This document shows positions 1-12,065 of a stretch of DNA of 64,000 bases, piece by piece. Numbering within the stretch: the stretch's first letter is position 1; each line of letters starts with the position of its first letter. Source of the DNA: Siphonodentalium dalli (lineage: Eukaryota > Mollusca > Scaphopoda > Gadilida > Siphonodentaliidae). The stretch covers positions 11,435,710 through 11,499,709 of the forward strand of contig CP136062.1 of NCBI GenBank assembly GCA_032622095.1. The letters run 5' to 3'. Under the pieces are notes generated by a model, which was not told the DNA's origin, did not search any database, and saw nothing but the letters and a program-made list of their open reading frames with translations. A program made the translations under genes and the position numbers.

Positions 1-248
1 AATGGCCATAAAGTCCTTCTTTTTATACCAATACCCCGCACAATCGGCAATTCATACACACCGGGATTGAAAATACACCTCACCCTTGACAATCACATAG
101 CAAATTCATTACCATACAGTCACTCCTTGTATACATATTCACACCACCTTTTGCCAAAGGTCACCCCTGTATACCTATTCGCCACACACATGGCCATATA
201 GCCTCTCAATATATACATATACATCACACCCATAGCCATAGAGTCACT

Positions 249-250
<2 letters not shown>

Positions 251-321
<71 letters not shown>
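251..321. repeat. (AT)n microsatellite in satellite copy 1
   Basis: An uninterrupted AT run of about 71 bases replaces part of a satellite monomer just after GAGTCACTCC. The same monomer carries an AT run in copy 2, so the expansion was probably inherited with the unit. Confidence 0.97.
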
Positions 322-324
<3 letters not shown>

Positions 325-615
325 GCCACACACATGTCCATATAGCCACTCAATATATACATATAAACCACACCCATAACAATAGTCATTCCAAGTATAT
401 AGATATACACCCCACCAACGGCCATACAGCCCTTCTATATACACATCACTTGACAATCACACACACCAAATATATTACCATACAGTCACCCCTTGTATAC
501 ATATGCACACCACCTTTTGCCAAAGGTCACCCATGTATACCTATTCGCCACACACATGGCCATATAGCATCTCAATATATACATATACATCACACCCATA
601 GCCATAGAGTCATTC

Positions 616-618
<3 letters not shown>

Positions 619-659
<41 letters not shown>
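619..659. repeat. (AT)n microsatellite in satellite copy 2
   Basis: An AT run of about 41 bases at the same monomer position as the run at 251-321, shorter here. Confidence 0.97.
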
Positions 660-662
<3 letters not shown>

Positions 663-1140
663 GCCACACACATGGCCATATAGCCACTCAATATATACAT
701 ATACACCACACCCATAACCATAGTCATTCCAAATATATAGATATACACCCCACCAATGGCCATACAGCCCTTATATATACCAATACACCCGCAAACTCGG
801 CCATTCATACACTCCAGGCTTGAATATATACATCACCCGTGAAAATCATATACCAAATGTTTTACCATACAGTCACTCCGTGTATACCTATTCATTCCAC
901 CATTTGGCCATACGGCCACTCCCTGTATACATGTACCCATGGCGAGACAGCCTTTCAATATATACTTATACTCTGTACACAGGGCCATTCATGCACTCCA
1001 GACTTGCATTTTCACCTCATACTGTATACTCATACGCTACATTTGTGACCACACGGTCACACCTTGTATACATATTCCCTCCACCGTTGGCCATATGGTC
1101 ACTCCCCAGCCATGACAATTACTTCCTGTATACATATGCA

Positions 1141-2866
1141 GCCATCAGTGACGATATATCAGCAACAGAAAACGAGAGACCGATCACGATTGGCAGATGT
1201 TTAACCCATCCCTTGGGCGATAGTAAATTACTATGATCGGAATCATAAATTAGAGTGTTGATGTTGAATTATAGTGTATAGTGTTATGTACTACTATATA
1301 CAGATGTACTTAACACAACTTAATGGATTTTATGGGTCACTCGCAAATATAAGAGAATTCACTGGCACTGGATAGGTAATACTGCACCAGCGCAGCTTTG
1401 GATTAAACGTGAAAGGTGACCCAGACATGTAATACTTGGGTTAATAGAGCCAATTTAAGTTTACAGTGATAATGTATCAAATTATACCAACAACAACCAT
1501 CACGATAAGACACCTCACTGCTGACCTATTAATATCAATTATATAGCAGAGCTGTCAACTAATCACTGGCTTTGTTTATGCTGAACCTTGGCATCTATAT
1601 TAAACATATAACCTTTATAATGACCTCAGACCATCTGTAGAGCGATATATTCAGCTGTGCAAAGCAGCAAAGATGTTTTAGTCCACTGTTAATAGCATGT
1701 CGTGTGTAATGTTGAAACATTTTTTTAAATTAGATACCATAGCTTTCTTTATCAGGACCTATTTAAACCAAATTTGGTGTGGGGACTCTGGGTACCCTTG
1801 GCGGAGTTATAAATATTTAATGTCTGTGTAGCTGCATATAAACGGTTGTCATTGACATTGTTATAGGAAACAAGGTCACACGTCTTTGTAATTCATCCTA
1901 TGTCACAAATATACCTCAAATATTGAATTCAGAACAACTAAAGTTGAATGAAATACTGTAATACATTCTTATATGAGCATGTTTATACTTTTGGGCAGTT
2001 GGCTAGCAACCGTTGCTAAGCAGGGCCAAATCTCGATGGGATCTATTCTGAAAATTATCAGTAAGGTCCAAGGAACATATGTGGATGTTTCAAGCTTTTA
2101 TCAATATTTGTGCAATTCTTACATTTCCATACACCAAGCGCCTGGACCACACAGAAGCATGATATATTGGGAAATGTTCACACATTTTGGGAGATGGTCA
2201 CCAAGTTTAAAGGCATATATCTCATGAATGACATGTCTTTTTCGACAATAACGAATTTCTCCATGTAGCATATACGCTACAGATTATTTAGGAGCAAAGA
2301 TAACGTACTCAAAACTGATATATAAAATCAGTGGGTAGAAAATGTATGACCCGATATGAAAAAAGCTAATATTCGGTGAATGACCTTGACCTTTGTGTAT
2401 TATCTTGACATCTAGAGATGAAATCCACGCGCCAAAAGAAAGCCCACCAAGGGTGTCACACCATATTAGTGTAAAGATAGAGTTACTGCATTAAACTTTT
2501 TAGTAGTAGACCATAATAAGTATATTTTTTATACAGGCCAAAAACACCCTTCGTTGCAATGGAAACACAAATTTTGCGCACTAAGCTACACTGCCACAAT
2601 GCGCCCCAGCACTCAGATAAATTTCAGATTATAAGCTTTGAGAAAAATGTTGATAGAATTTGCCCACCAAAATGGTACCATTCTCGGTCCTGGCTCATGG
2701 ACTAGATATAACGGATGCTATTAGGAGTATCAACGCGCCACTTGAGTGCGATTTCCTGATTTTTGGAGCGAACAGTTCACTCATGACGACGCTATAATTA
2801 TATCGTAAAACGTACGTACCACTAACTTAATCGTATCTTGTATGTGAGCATGGAACAATATTTACC
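1141..2866. other. No feature recognised
   Basis: AT-rich unique-looking sequence. A short stretch near 1,760-1,800 (TTTAAACCAAATTTGGTG) has the style of dispersed invertebrate repeats, but no second copy was identified here. The 84-codon plus-strand frame at 1,973-2,227 shows no recognisable domain. Confidence 0.5.
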
Positions 2867-4574
2867 GTTTATATCAGGGGGGGGGCGTAAAAAAGTTGCG
2901 AGACGTGGTGGTCTTTTTTTTACACCCACCCACCCTTTCTTGCATTTTTTTTTCATAAAATTTAAACACCCACCCCAAAACATCAAAGCTTTATGTTGGT
3001 CCCCTCTGTAAAAACGACCAACCGCTCTATATTGGTCCCTTCTTTGAAAGACCAAATTAAATGTTACATCCTGTTAACAAACATGTGCAAAATTGAACTC
3101 TAAGCAATCAACAAAGGTAGAATATTATGTGATTATATTGGTAAATTTATAACCCAGCCTATTCATCTGTGTGAGTACAGCTGGTGAGTAGATGAAAAAT
3201 ATGTTGAATCCCCTGGAATGACAACAAAAAATAACTAGGGCCAGTGTTAGGGCCTACAGTAGAATAAAAAATTGCACAAACTTAAATTTATCTTTTTTCA
3301 GACATCAACCAGCATCAACTAGTAGGCCTAGAGCCTATAGTAATACCAAAAAGGAAAATGTGCATATGAACCAGTGTACGAATTAACTTTTATGTATGCC
3401 TGTATGACCACCGACCCGACCTCGCATTACGACTTAGAACTAGGCCTAAAATAATGCTTAACCCTTTGAGTTTGAACGTTGATGGTCAATTTAGTGCCAA
3501 ATCCATATACACAGATGTATATTACTGAGATTCATTTGGACAATCAGAGCTGAACTTCGGTCATGTACTGGATGGAGTTCATGTGCAATAAGAAATTCAC
3601 ACACATTCCGTACATGACCTTTATGTGTGCCTTCAAACTAGACCTCCTTGCATGCACATCATCTTATAAATATACAATAATTAAGTAAATTAATTTTTTC
3701 TTCTTTGATAATTTTCAAATTAGCCTGAATTAGACATTAAGTGTCATTTACATACTAGTATATGCAGGTAATTATGGGATATAATAATTACAAGTGAACA
3801 AAACGGTAATGTGTCCTGGCCCCTCTTCACATCTATTTAAATAATATTTTTATACTTTTCAGAAGACTATCCAAGGAAGGTTATATTTTTGATTCTTTCA
3901 ATAAATGTTATTAAAACTTTATTTCATGTCTACTTATTTACTTATTGATGGTTGTCAACAACACTGAAACAAATAATTTGACAATTCAAATAATTATTTG
4001 ACAAAAGTATATTTAAAAATCAATTTAGTATACAAACACTGATACAAATATTTAGTTCATACATTACACTCATGCATCAACTAACTGTATGAGTAAAGTA
4101 TAAGAATTATTGTAATATTCTGTCATGAGTTGTTAGCTGATATTGTCAGACTGCATTAAGTTCACCCTACCCTAGAGCTATCTGAGGTATTTTTGTTATT
4201 GATATACACCGTGTACTAGACAATTTTCAATATAAAAACTGCCAAGCAAGCTGAAACAGACACAATAAAAAAAAATTGCGCGCAAAAAAAATCAATGAAA
4301 ATTTGGGACCCACCCCCACAATATTCACTATTTTTCCATTTTATATCAACTTATGGGCGTAATTATAACAATATTGAATGTATTAGTGCTTCTCATATTG
4401 CAACAAGCCACAACAAATAAACAAATATGTTTAAAACAGTTGAAAATATGTCAATGAAAAAAAAAGCAAAAAAGGTGGTCAAAAACTGTTTCCGGCCTAG
4501 GGTACCCACCCACCCCCCCCCCCCCCCCCCCACCTGATGTCTCGTACAAAAAATTCGGCCCCCCTGTTTATATC
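2867..4574. mobile_element. hAT-type non-autonomous DNA transposon with target duplication
   Basis: The left end starts CAGGGGGGGGGCG at 2,875 and the right end is ...GGCCCCCCTG at 4,566; the ends are inverted relatives that share the words CGAGAC and an A/T run just inside. GTTTATATC is present at both 2,867-2,875 and 4,566-4,574, consistent with an 8-bp target duplication that overlaps the terminal base. hAT elements make 8-bp duplications and often begin CAGGG. The ~1.7 kb interior has no transposase frame. It contains repeated CACCCACCC strings and a 19-base C run at 4,513-4,531. Confidence 0.65.
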
Positions 4575-5492
4575 AAGAAAAATAGTATGACTATTTGTGC
4601 ACTCAATTGTTTTGTCTGCATTGTGATACAAATTACAATGTTTGTAATTTGGCAGAGGTGTCCATCTTCTTGGTGCGTGTACAGAAATACCTATTGTTAT
4701 TGAATTATCGAAGCAGTCTCATAGTTCAGAAGTATAGGGGCAATCACATGCTACTATTTAGTCATGTAAATTGAATTTTCCCGGATATAACGTGACTTCA
4801 AACATTCACTTGAAAAGTACTTGTGCACAAAGTATCAGAGAAACACAGTACCTGAGACTTTGGTCAACTACGGATGACAGTTAAAACAAACAAACAGGTG
4901 TACACCATAAAAATCGAAACATAAAAGTAGCATCAACGCGAGAAATAGGAAGAGAGAAGAAGAAATAGATAGTGGTGAAGCGCAATATATGTAAAACGAG
5001 AATCATTACAAACGTTTAATAATATAGAAGTATACGAATTTCCCACCGGGAATTCAAAAAGCCGCTAGTTTACTTAATATTATTAATATCATTTTATTAA
5101 TATCATTTTTTTTCTTGATATGAATCCTCTTCATCTTGCAATGCCAATTCAGATAATTTTAGCTTGGTCTCAATATTCTTTGATGTGTATCATCAGCCAA
5201 TTTAACGTGGTTGGGTATTCAGTTTCAATTTTCTTCGTGGGACGGTACATGTATGTGTACTGTCTATGTAGAATTTGCTATGTATATAGCGTAACACTTT
5301 ATTTTTAAATAGTAAATGGAATTAAATTGTTTGTTAAAATGCTAATATATATTGATTTTGGTCTAAGAAAACCACATGGCACTGCAGAGGAATAGTTCGT
5401 GACATTGATCCACACAATTTTAGCCCATTTATCTGATCAATGACACCGCGATACCCCGTCACGGATACATAGGCAAAGGATGCCTCTTTCAT
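4575..5492. other. No feature recognised
   Basis: AT-rich sequence without a supported gene. The 62-codon frame at 5,120-5,308 is hydrophobic but resembles no family I know. Confidence 0.5.
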
Positions 5493-5967
5493 TTAAAGGC
5501 CCACTTTATTTTCGAGCCCCCAGATCACATATATAAAATATATGCCAAATTATATACCATTTGAAAGAGGAAGCTCCAAAACATTGTATTATCAACTTAT
5601 CCGGTGTAATAAACTGTGGACATGTTGTTTTTATTGAGTTGCCAACGTGTTTTGTCATCAAGGTTGAAGTAAATATCAGTAATATTTCTATGCAGGGGGA
5701 ATAACTCTATATATTAAAGATAAAGTTCTTCCCCTTCCATTGAAAAAGTTTGAATTCTGTTGCATTCTGGGTGCCAGAGGGGGAAGTCATTCTAGGATTT
5801 CAGCAGTTTTCTATTTCTCTGTGGGCATCTTCTGAGACACAGATATTTCAAATAGTGATGAATTATAGTATTTTAATCATATTTTATGGCATAAATTGTT
5901 ATTAAAACCGTATATCAAGTCACTATAAAAAAATAATCGGTGACTCGAAAATTAAGTGGGCCTTTAA
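5493..5967 (+). mobile_element. TTAA-flanked MITE, copy 1 (467 bp)
   Basis: The element runs 5,497-5,963, beginning AGGCCCACTT and ending AAGTGGGCCT. TTAA sits directly outside both ends (5,493-5,496 and 5,964-5,967). The inverted ends extend about 20 bp with a few mismatches (CTCGAAAATTAAGTGGGCC at the right). No coding capacity. TTAA target duplications are typical of piggyBac and Kolobok transposons. Confidence 0.88.
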
Positions 5968-6203
5968 TACCATGCACAAACGCCCCCTCAAAGCCATTTC
6001 TATTCATAGCATTTAATAAATGTTTGAATAACAAATATTGTCTTCCAAGAGCGTCAAAAGTCCAAATATAAATAAACCCGAAAGTGAAGAAAATCGACCC
6101 CACATAGCATTCTTAATAAAAATCTATGAAACTATCGATTAATTTGTAAATAAATTTACAGCCCTTATCTATATATTATATGTTTTATTGACAATTTGTA
6201 AAC

Positions 6204-6678
6204 TTAAACGTCCACTTAATTTTCGGACCCCCCATATAATTTTATATAAACTATATATGCCATGATAATATACCATTTGAAGGAGGAAGCTCCAAAACAG
6301 TGTATTATAAACTTATTCGTTGTAATAAACTGTGAACATGTTGTTTTTGTTGAGATACCGACTCGGTGGTCAAGTTTCATTATTTTCAATAGAAGGCGAA
6401 TAAATCTATATCTTAAGATATAGAGTTATTCCCCTTCCATTCAAAATACATTCTTAGTTTGAATTATGTTGCATTCTGGGAGACAAAACGGGGGGAATCG
6501 TTCTATTATTTCAGCTGTTTTCTATTTCTCTGTGGGCATCTTCTGAGACACGAACGTTTCAAATGGTGATTAATTATAGTATTTTAATCATATTTTATGA
6601 CATAGATTGTTATTAAAACCGTTTATCAAGGCACTATTATAAAGTAATCGGTGACTTGAAAATAAAATGGGCCTTTAA
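6204..6678 (+). mobile_element. TTAA-flanked MITE, copy 2 (467 bp)
   Basis: Same family and orientation as the copy at 5,493, also 467 bp between TTAA sites at 6,204-6,207 and 6,675-6,678. The interior aligns throughout, for example CTGTGGGCATCTTCTGAGAC and AGGAAGCTCCAAAAC. The left end has drifted to ACGTCCACTT. Confidence 0.88.
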
Positions 6679-7228
6679 AGATACGGGCGGCGTTGGCGGT
6701 GGGGTATGCTGTTAAAATATTCACCTCCGTCAAAAACCGCCATAAACAGAAAGAATAGTAAAATGTAGACAGATTTTGTTCGTATACCAATCAGAAATAT
6801 GGCATAAACAGTATGTTATTGTCAAATGTTTTCCCTTTGTTTTGTAAACAAAGGCAAAAAACGTTACGTTACCTGGCTTTTGTTTAGTTGCGGATATGGT
6901 AAACATAAAGAGCGTTATTTGTTACTGTTTTCCTGATATGGAAATAATAACGACCGTTTATATCATTTGTGTGTGATTAATCAATAGAATTGCGCTGTGT
7001 TATGTAAACAGAAGCACAATTTCTATAACACGAGCAGGCTCTTGTTTACGTACACCATCTTACGTCTTGACGACAATATACTATTTAAGCGCTGATTATG
7101 TTTGGCATATGAACAAAACTATATATATTTTAATATTCCTTCTGTTGATGGCGATTTGAACAAATATGAATATTTCTGCAACGAACGCCGCATGGACTTC
7201 GTGTGAGTGTTGATTGCTTCATATGAGT
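6679..7228. other. No feature recognised
   Basis: Spacer between MITE copies 2 and 3, with no frame or repeat I can support. Confidence 0.5.
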
Positions 7229-7587
7229 TTAAAGGTCCACTTAATTTTCGAGTCACTGATTATTCTTTTTATTGTGCCTTGGTATACGGTTCTAATAACA
7301 GTATATGCCATAAAATATTAAATATTAATATTAAATACTATATTTCATCACCATTTGCAACGTCTGTGTCTCAGAAGATGCACATAGAGAAATAGAAAAC
7401 AGCTGAAATCCTAGAAAGATTTCTCCCGTTATGGCTACCATAATGCAACAGAATTAAAACTAAACATGTGTTTTCAATGGAAAGGTAATGACACTATATC
7501 TTAAGCTTCCTGTTTCAAATTGTATATAATATGGCATATATTTTGTTTACACTTATCTGGGGCTTCGACAATTAAGTGGGCCTTTAA
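7229..7587 (-). mobile_element. TTAA-flanked MITE, copy 3 (351 bp, inverted, internally deleted)
   Basis: Bounded by TTAA at 7,229-7,232 and 7,584-7,587, with ends AGGTCCACTT and AAGTGGGCCT. The interior matches the other two copies in reverse orientation, for example GTCTCAGAAGATGCACA. It is about 116 bp shorter than the 467-bp form, so it carries internal deletion(s). Confidence 0.85.
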
Positions 7588-7592
7588 TGCAG

Positions 7593-7768
7593 GTAAGAAA
7601 ACGCGGTCAATCAGTTGTGGGACAGATATAGCATTATTGAGTTATAACATGTAAAAACGCGGTCAATCAGTTGTGGGACAGATATAGCATTACTGAGTTA
7701 TAACATGTAAAAACGCGGTCAATCAGTTGTGGGACAGATATAGCATTATTGAGTTATAACATGTAAAT
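7593..7768. repeat. 56-bp tandem repeat, three copies
   Basis: ACGCGGTCAATCAGTTGTGG starts at 7,601, 7,657 and 7,713, an exact 56-bp period. Copies are nearly identical (one visible T/C difference), so the array is young or homogenised. Confidence 0.95.
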
Positions 7769-8782
7769 TGCCTTTTTACGAGACATAAATCCCGTTGTGA
7801 GCTCTCTTGGGATCACATGACAAATATCGTCTCTGTTCTACCAAGTGTGTCAATTAGCTTAACTGATTTAAAGAAAAAAAATTCATTTTGGATGTTTTTG
7901 GTTTGCCGGAAAATCAATTTCTTGCCACACGACTTGGAATCGGCGACGACATCCATGGCTAAAACCGATGTAAATCAGAGAACGTACTGTAGTAATTTGA
8001 GTCATGGTGTAACAAAAATAATCTGATACAAATTTGGTGAAACTGGATATACTCCGATACCATCTCTTTAAAATCACTTATGGGAAAAACGCTCTTTAAA
8101 AACTCTTTATTTTTGTTTTTATTTCCGAATATAGCTGTTATTTAGTCAATATATATGTCTTCGATGAGAAATAAAAAGCTCTGTAAAAACGCCTCACTTC
8201 AAAAGTAGCCAGTTACTTCATAAATTGGCGCTGCAACCATGGTGCTTTGTTCCAGTCAGATATTGATATTGTGAATAGATTAAATCCATATTCCATAGTA
8301 TTAGTGTTATGTGGCAGCTAAAACACATCCTGTCATTTCCTGTCATTTCAAATAAGGTGAGATAATACCATAACTAATATACAAGTAATACAATGGGAAT
8401 ATTAGCATCAGTCTTATTTCTAGAATAAATTCTTGTATGTTCCATTTGGAGCAGTTCATGCTTGATTTAAGTCTACAATGATCATACAAAAGAAGCTCTC
8501 AGTATATTGTCCATTTCGGTGGGTTAATGTAATGTCTAACTGTCCCAATACATATACCCCCCCCCATGGCTGATGTCCCAGAGACGACACCGTGTGAAAG
8601 TCTGGCATCCCCATTGCAAGATCCCAATCAATTAAAGCGGACATTGCTCGCTCATTTGAACCTCCGATCGATATATACGTAACTTGGGAGGAGGAAGGAT
8701 ATATTAAGATCTATACGAGAACATGATTTGTGGTGCAGTTTTCGTGTAAGATACTGACTGTGGTGCATCTATCACCCGGAGC
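7769..8782. other. No feature recognised
   Basis: No gene or repeat boundary identified. A short G/C tract (nine C) lies at 8,557-8,565. Short frames at 7,817-8,077 on both strands overlap each other and show no domain. Confidence 0.5.
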
Positions 8783-8854
8783 CGCAAATGCAGGGATGTG
8801 GCTAGAGGGTCTCCGTTGGGGGGGGGTGTCCACCTTGGGAAATTCCAATTGCAC

Positions 8855-9045
8855 CCCCCTTGAATCAGAATCAGACACCAAACAACTTTTGCATAATTCC
8901 ATTTGCACCCCCTTGAATCAGAATCACAGACCAAACACAATTTTTGCATAATTCCATTTGCACACCCCCCCCCCCCCCCCTTGAATCAGAATCACAGACC
9001 AAACACAAGTTTTGCATAATTCCATTTGCACCCCCTTGCATATCA
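8855..9045. repeat. Internal tandem repeat of the hAT element, ~55-68-bp units
   Basis: The string TTGCATAATTCCATTTGCAC follows TTGAATCAGAATCA three times (about 8,860, 8,914 and 8,981). A 16-base C run at 8,965-8,980 separates the second and third units and accounts for the length variation. Confidence 0.85.
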
Positions 9046-9282
9046 GTCCTCAGGCCTAATATCCTATGTATTCATAAACTATGTTGTTATATATGCCCGG
9101 TATAAGAAAATTCAGATACTTTAACCTGAGAATTGCATAAATCCTAACATCTAGTAGCCTACTCCTGACAAATGCACACGGCTATGGGTAAGAGACCAGG
9201 ACATTATGTCCGTCCATGTTTGTTCAGCCCGGTGTGAGAAAATTTTGAAAACTATACAAGAAAATCGCAAATCCTAGCATCT

Positions 9283-9850
9283 AGACTGGCTCAACTGAAG
9301 CTTCCCTAGTGTTGGAAATTTCAAACCTCATACTCCCTCTTAGGTTGGAAAATTCTCCAACTGATGACCATTTCAGTCCACAAGTTTGACCGAATGTACT
9401 AAACTATTGTTTTGTTAAACTAATTAGCAGTTTTGTATTGGTCACGGGGGAGGGACAGTGACACAACGGGCCGACCATGGTTCGGCCCGGTGTTCGAAAG
9501 TTCTAAAATCTGAACAAGAAAATCGCAAAATCCTAGCATCTAGACTAGCCTCAAGTCTTCTTAGAGTTGGAAATTTCAAACCCGACACCCCCCCACTTAG
9601 GTTGGAAAATTTCCAAATGATGACAATTCCATTGAAAATGTTAACCGAATGTATGACAATATTGTTTTCTTAAATTTAGAAGCAGTTTTGACTAGCCACG
9701 GGGGAGGACCACAGGACACAAGCTTTCCAAGTGTTGGAATTTTCCAACCTGTCACCCCCCTAAGGTTGGAAAATTTCCAACTGATGACCATTCCAACTAA
9801 TGTTTTGGCAGGTATGAAATTTCCAACTGTTGAAAAGTTTGACCAAAGTT
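9283..9850. repeat. Internal ~190-240-bp repeats with TTGGAAATTTCCAA palindromes
   Basis: Units begin near 9,283, 9,540 and 9,715. Each carries GTTGGAAATTTCAAACC or a variant, then AGGTTGGAAAATTTCCAACT and GATGACCATTCCA. The near-palindrome TTGGAAAATTTCCAA recurs in each unit. Two units also contain a stretch close to CACGGGGGAGG. Confidence 0.8.
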
Positions 9851-9898
9851 GGGGGTGAGACACCCCACACCCCCTCTAACCACATCCCTGCGCAAATG

Positions 9899-11270
9899 AA
9901 TTTGACAAAAGTGGGAATTGCCTGTTACAATACCAGGCTTCACACCACTGGGGTTGTATTTAAAGACTTCAAATTCGTCTCAACAATATCAGGAATTTAC
10001 AGCAATTCATGTGCAATGTCGTCAGTTAGATATAGTCACATATTCGTCTATGTCACCGGAAATCCATTTTATATACCATGCGATATATTTGACAAAATTT
10101 TCTAATATAAAAAAGAGATGCAGGCGGGTACCAAACAAACGAACATTCCAGCGAAGCATATTTTTTTCTAAGTTGGAAGCTTGTAAGATGGAAGTATTCG
10201 TTCTATTTTATCTTGGTGTTTATCGGGTAAACAGCGGCAACATGGTTGATTATACAAGGCCATTACTCTGTATAATATACCTCACTATCGCAAGTTGAAA
10301 TATTACTGGCATGGCAACATATTCTACTCCTTGATCCCGTGTTTATTTTATATATTGTTGGCATATTTATCGACATGGCGAGTTGAAAACTGCCTCGTGG
10401 AAGCATATGTTGTATAGAGTGTTTTCTCCACTGGAAACATAAACTACGTATGGCGTTGACGTATTAAATGGGAATTGGAAAAAGGTCGATTTAGTCCATT
10501 TACAGTACTCCTAATTACATGTTATAGTGCAAGTGATAATCAGTGTTGCATTTCAATTATTTTTTGTTTTGTTAAACGAACAACATATATATATATATTG
10601 ACCAACGAATGGAACATTCCATAATAGTATTGACTAGGGTCTTATGATAGCGCATGTCGTTTGTCCTTCACATCAGTATTAGTGCAGCGGCCGAATCGAA
10701 ACATATCTCTAGTTTTCGAGATACCCCTACCCACGGTAGAACAAGCTGAAACCAACTTTTTTGAAGAAGAAATATATAACATTCCGGAAAATGATGGCTA
10801 AAAATAACGGAATTGGTAGTGGCTATGTCAAATCGATGACTAAATATACCCACCAGTGACTTTTTCCAGAAAGTAATGCTTTTGGTAAAGCGAGCCCTGT
10901 GGCTAAATCCTAACTTACATGTATTTGCCAACATTTTTGGTGTTAAAATTACTACATAATACCATATCTCTAATTGATATGAAAAAGTGTTGATTAATTT
11001 GGATTTTTCTGCCATTTGGAGCCGAAACCTTTATTTTTGCTGAAATATCGCCCTTTTTTCACAAAAAATATATAGCCTAACACAACTTGGTTTCATAGAT
11101 GATTCTCAACCAGAAAACACAATGCAACGTTAATCGTACTCCCATTAAAGCTATTCGCCAGACCGGCGGTTTCTCCAAGTTCGAGGATGTCAGATTGGAA
11201 GGAACTGACTCATGATTCTTCCGAATAAACGATGGGGGTTACGGTTTACATTTCGTACACAAATTATTTG
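9899..11270. other. No gene recognised
   Basis: Overlapping plus-strand frames at 9,830-10,298 and a minus-strand 115-codon frame at 10,668-11,015 show no motif I know. A short AT run lies near 10,586. Sequence related to the GT92-like array begins near 11,271. Confidence 0.45.
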
Positions 11271-12065
11271 TTTCACCTGGCTCTGAGGTTATTGACCATT
11301 CGTTCTCCATGTTCTATTCTAGAAACAAATAATGTGTGGTATTCGAACATGTCTTGATATCCTTGAACCAAAACACTTGGTGAATACCCTTCAAATCAAC
11401 CTCTTCTGGCTTGATGATACTCTTGGGTCGAATGTTATGTGGGAATAAGTATTCGTCTGGAAACATTCTTTTGAAGTGGTTGCATCCGATACTTTAAGAC
11501 TGTGTCTGATTAGTCCGGCCCATCTGGGAATTCTAGATTGAAAAATATGCTACGGAACCTACAGACGATCAGAAATAGGTGTCTGTGGCAAGTTTTCTCT
11601 TATGTGCAGTCCAATTTGTTCTTTTTGAAACAGTTGACAGAAACGGCATTAAAAAGACAACGACCATTGTCATTCACCTCCATTATTAATGAAGTCCTTC
11701 CACAAAGGAAACAAAGTAGCATAGTGATCCCTGTTTTTCGACCGCATCGGATGATGCTCATGTGTTAGGCTTACTTCCAATTCATTTTGTTTATTTTCTT
11801 CACTCAAAAGTACATGAGTATTGAGACAGGACTTCCGCGATCTGCAGACTCAACAATACAGTGGAAATGCCATTGCTTTTTCATAGTCTTTTTAAATACT
11901 TCACCATCAAAAACGGAATTTGGCTCATTCTGAGAAATTGAGGTTACGAAATCATATAAACTCGTTCTTGAAGATACACAACTCGAAAGAAATACATAAC
12001 GGTTTACGGTTTACCGACAGGAACATTGTGTACACATTATGATTTGCTCCGGGATCACAAAGAAT
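11271..12065 (-). pseudogene. GT92-like gene block, copy 0 (decayed)
   Basis: First of five related blocks. The segment matching the GT92-like C-terminus lies near 11,330-11,500 and reads PKSIIKP..GIHQVFWFKD on the minus strand. It then loses about 67 bp between GAACATGT and CTTGATATCC relative to other copies, removing the ALVNHYR core. An in-frame TAA sits just upstream of the segment, as in every copy. The upstream segment (11,540-11,770) matches the other blocks at high identity, so this is a duplicated, non-functional copy. Confidence 0.6.

Larger units (their letters stand above)
1..1140. repeat. Higher-order satellite, about 370-bp units built from ~41-bp monomers
   Basis: A block beginning with ACCATACAGTCACTCC recurs near 111, 475 and 863, so the unit is about 365-390 bp and three copies are present, the first running off the left edge. 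Inside each unit a ~41-bp monomer recurs, with the pattern CCATA-AG-CACTCC, then TATACATAT, then CACACC. The third copy is more diverged and fades near 1,140. Open frames in this stretch come from the TATA-rich monomers and have no protein character. Confidence 0.85.
8783..9898. mobile_element. hAT-type non-autonomous element with perfect 8-bp target duplication
   Basis: The element spans 8,791-9,890. Its left end CAGGGATGTGGCTAGAGGG and the reverse complement of its right end CAGGGATGTGGTTAGAGGG differ at one base in 19. CGCAAATG stands on both sides (8,783-8,790 and 9,891-9,898), a perfect 8-bp duplication of the kind hAT elements make. There is no transposase; the 1.1 kb interior consists of two internal tandem arrays. 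Fragments of the same family occur at 34,163-34,640 and, more diverged, at 58,008-58,379. Confidence 0.9.

Noticed and set aside
120-808. Tyr/Ile-rich open frames
   Set aside because: They are translations of AT microsatellites and satellite monomers.
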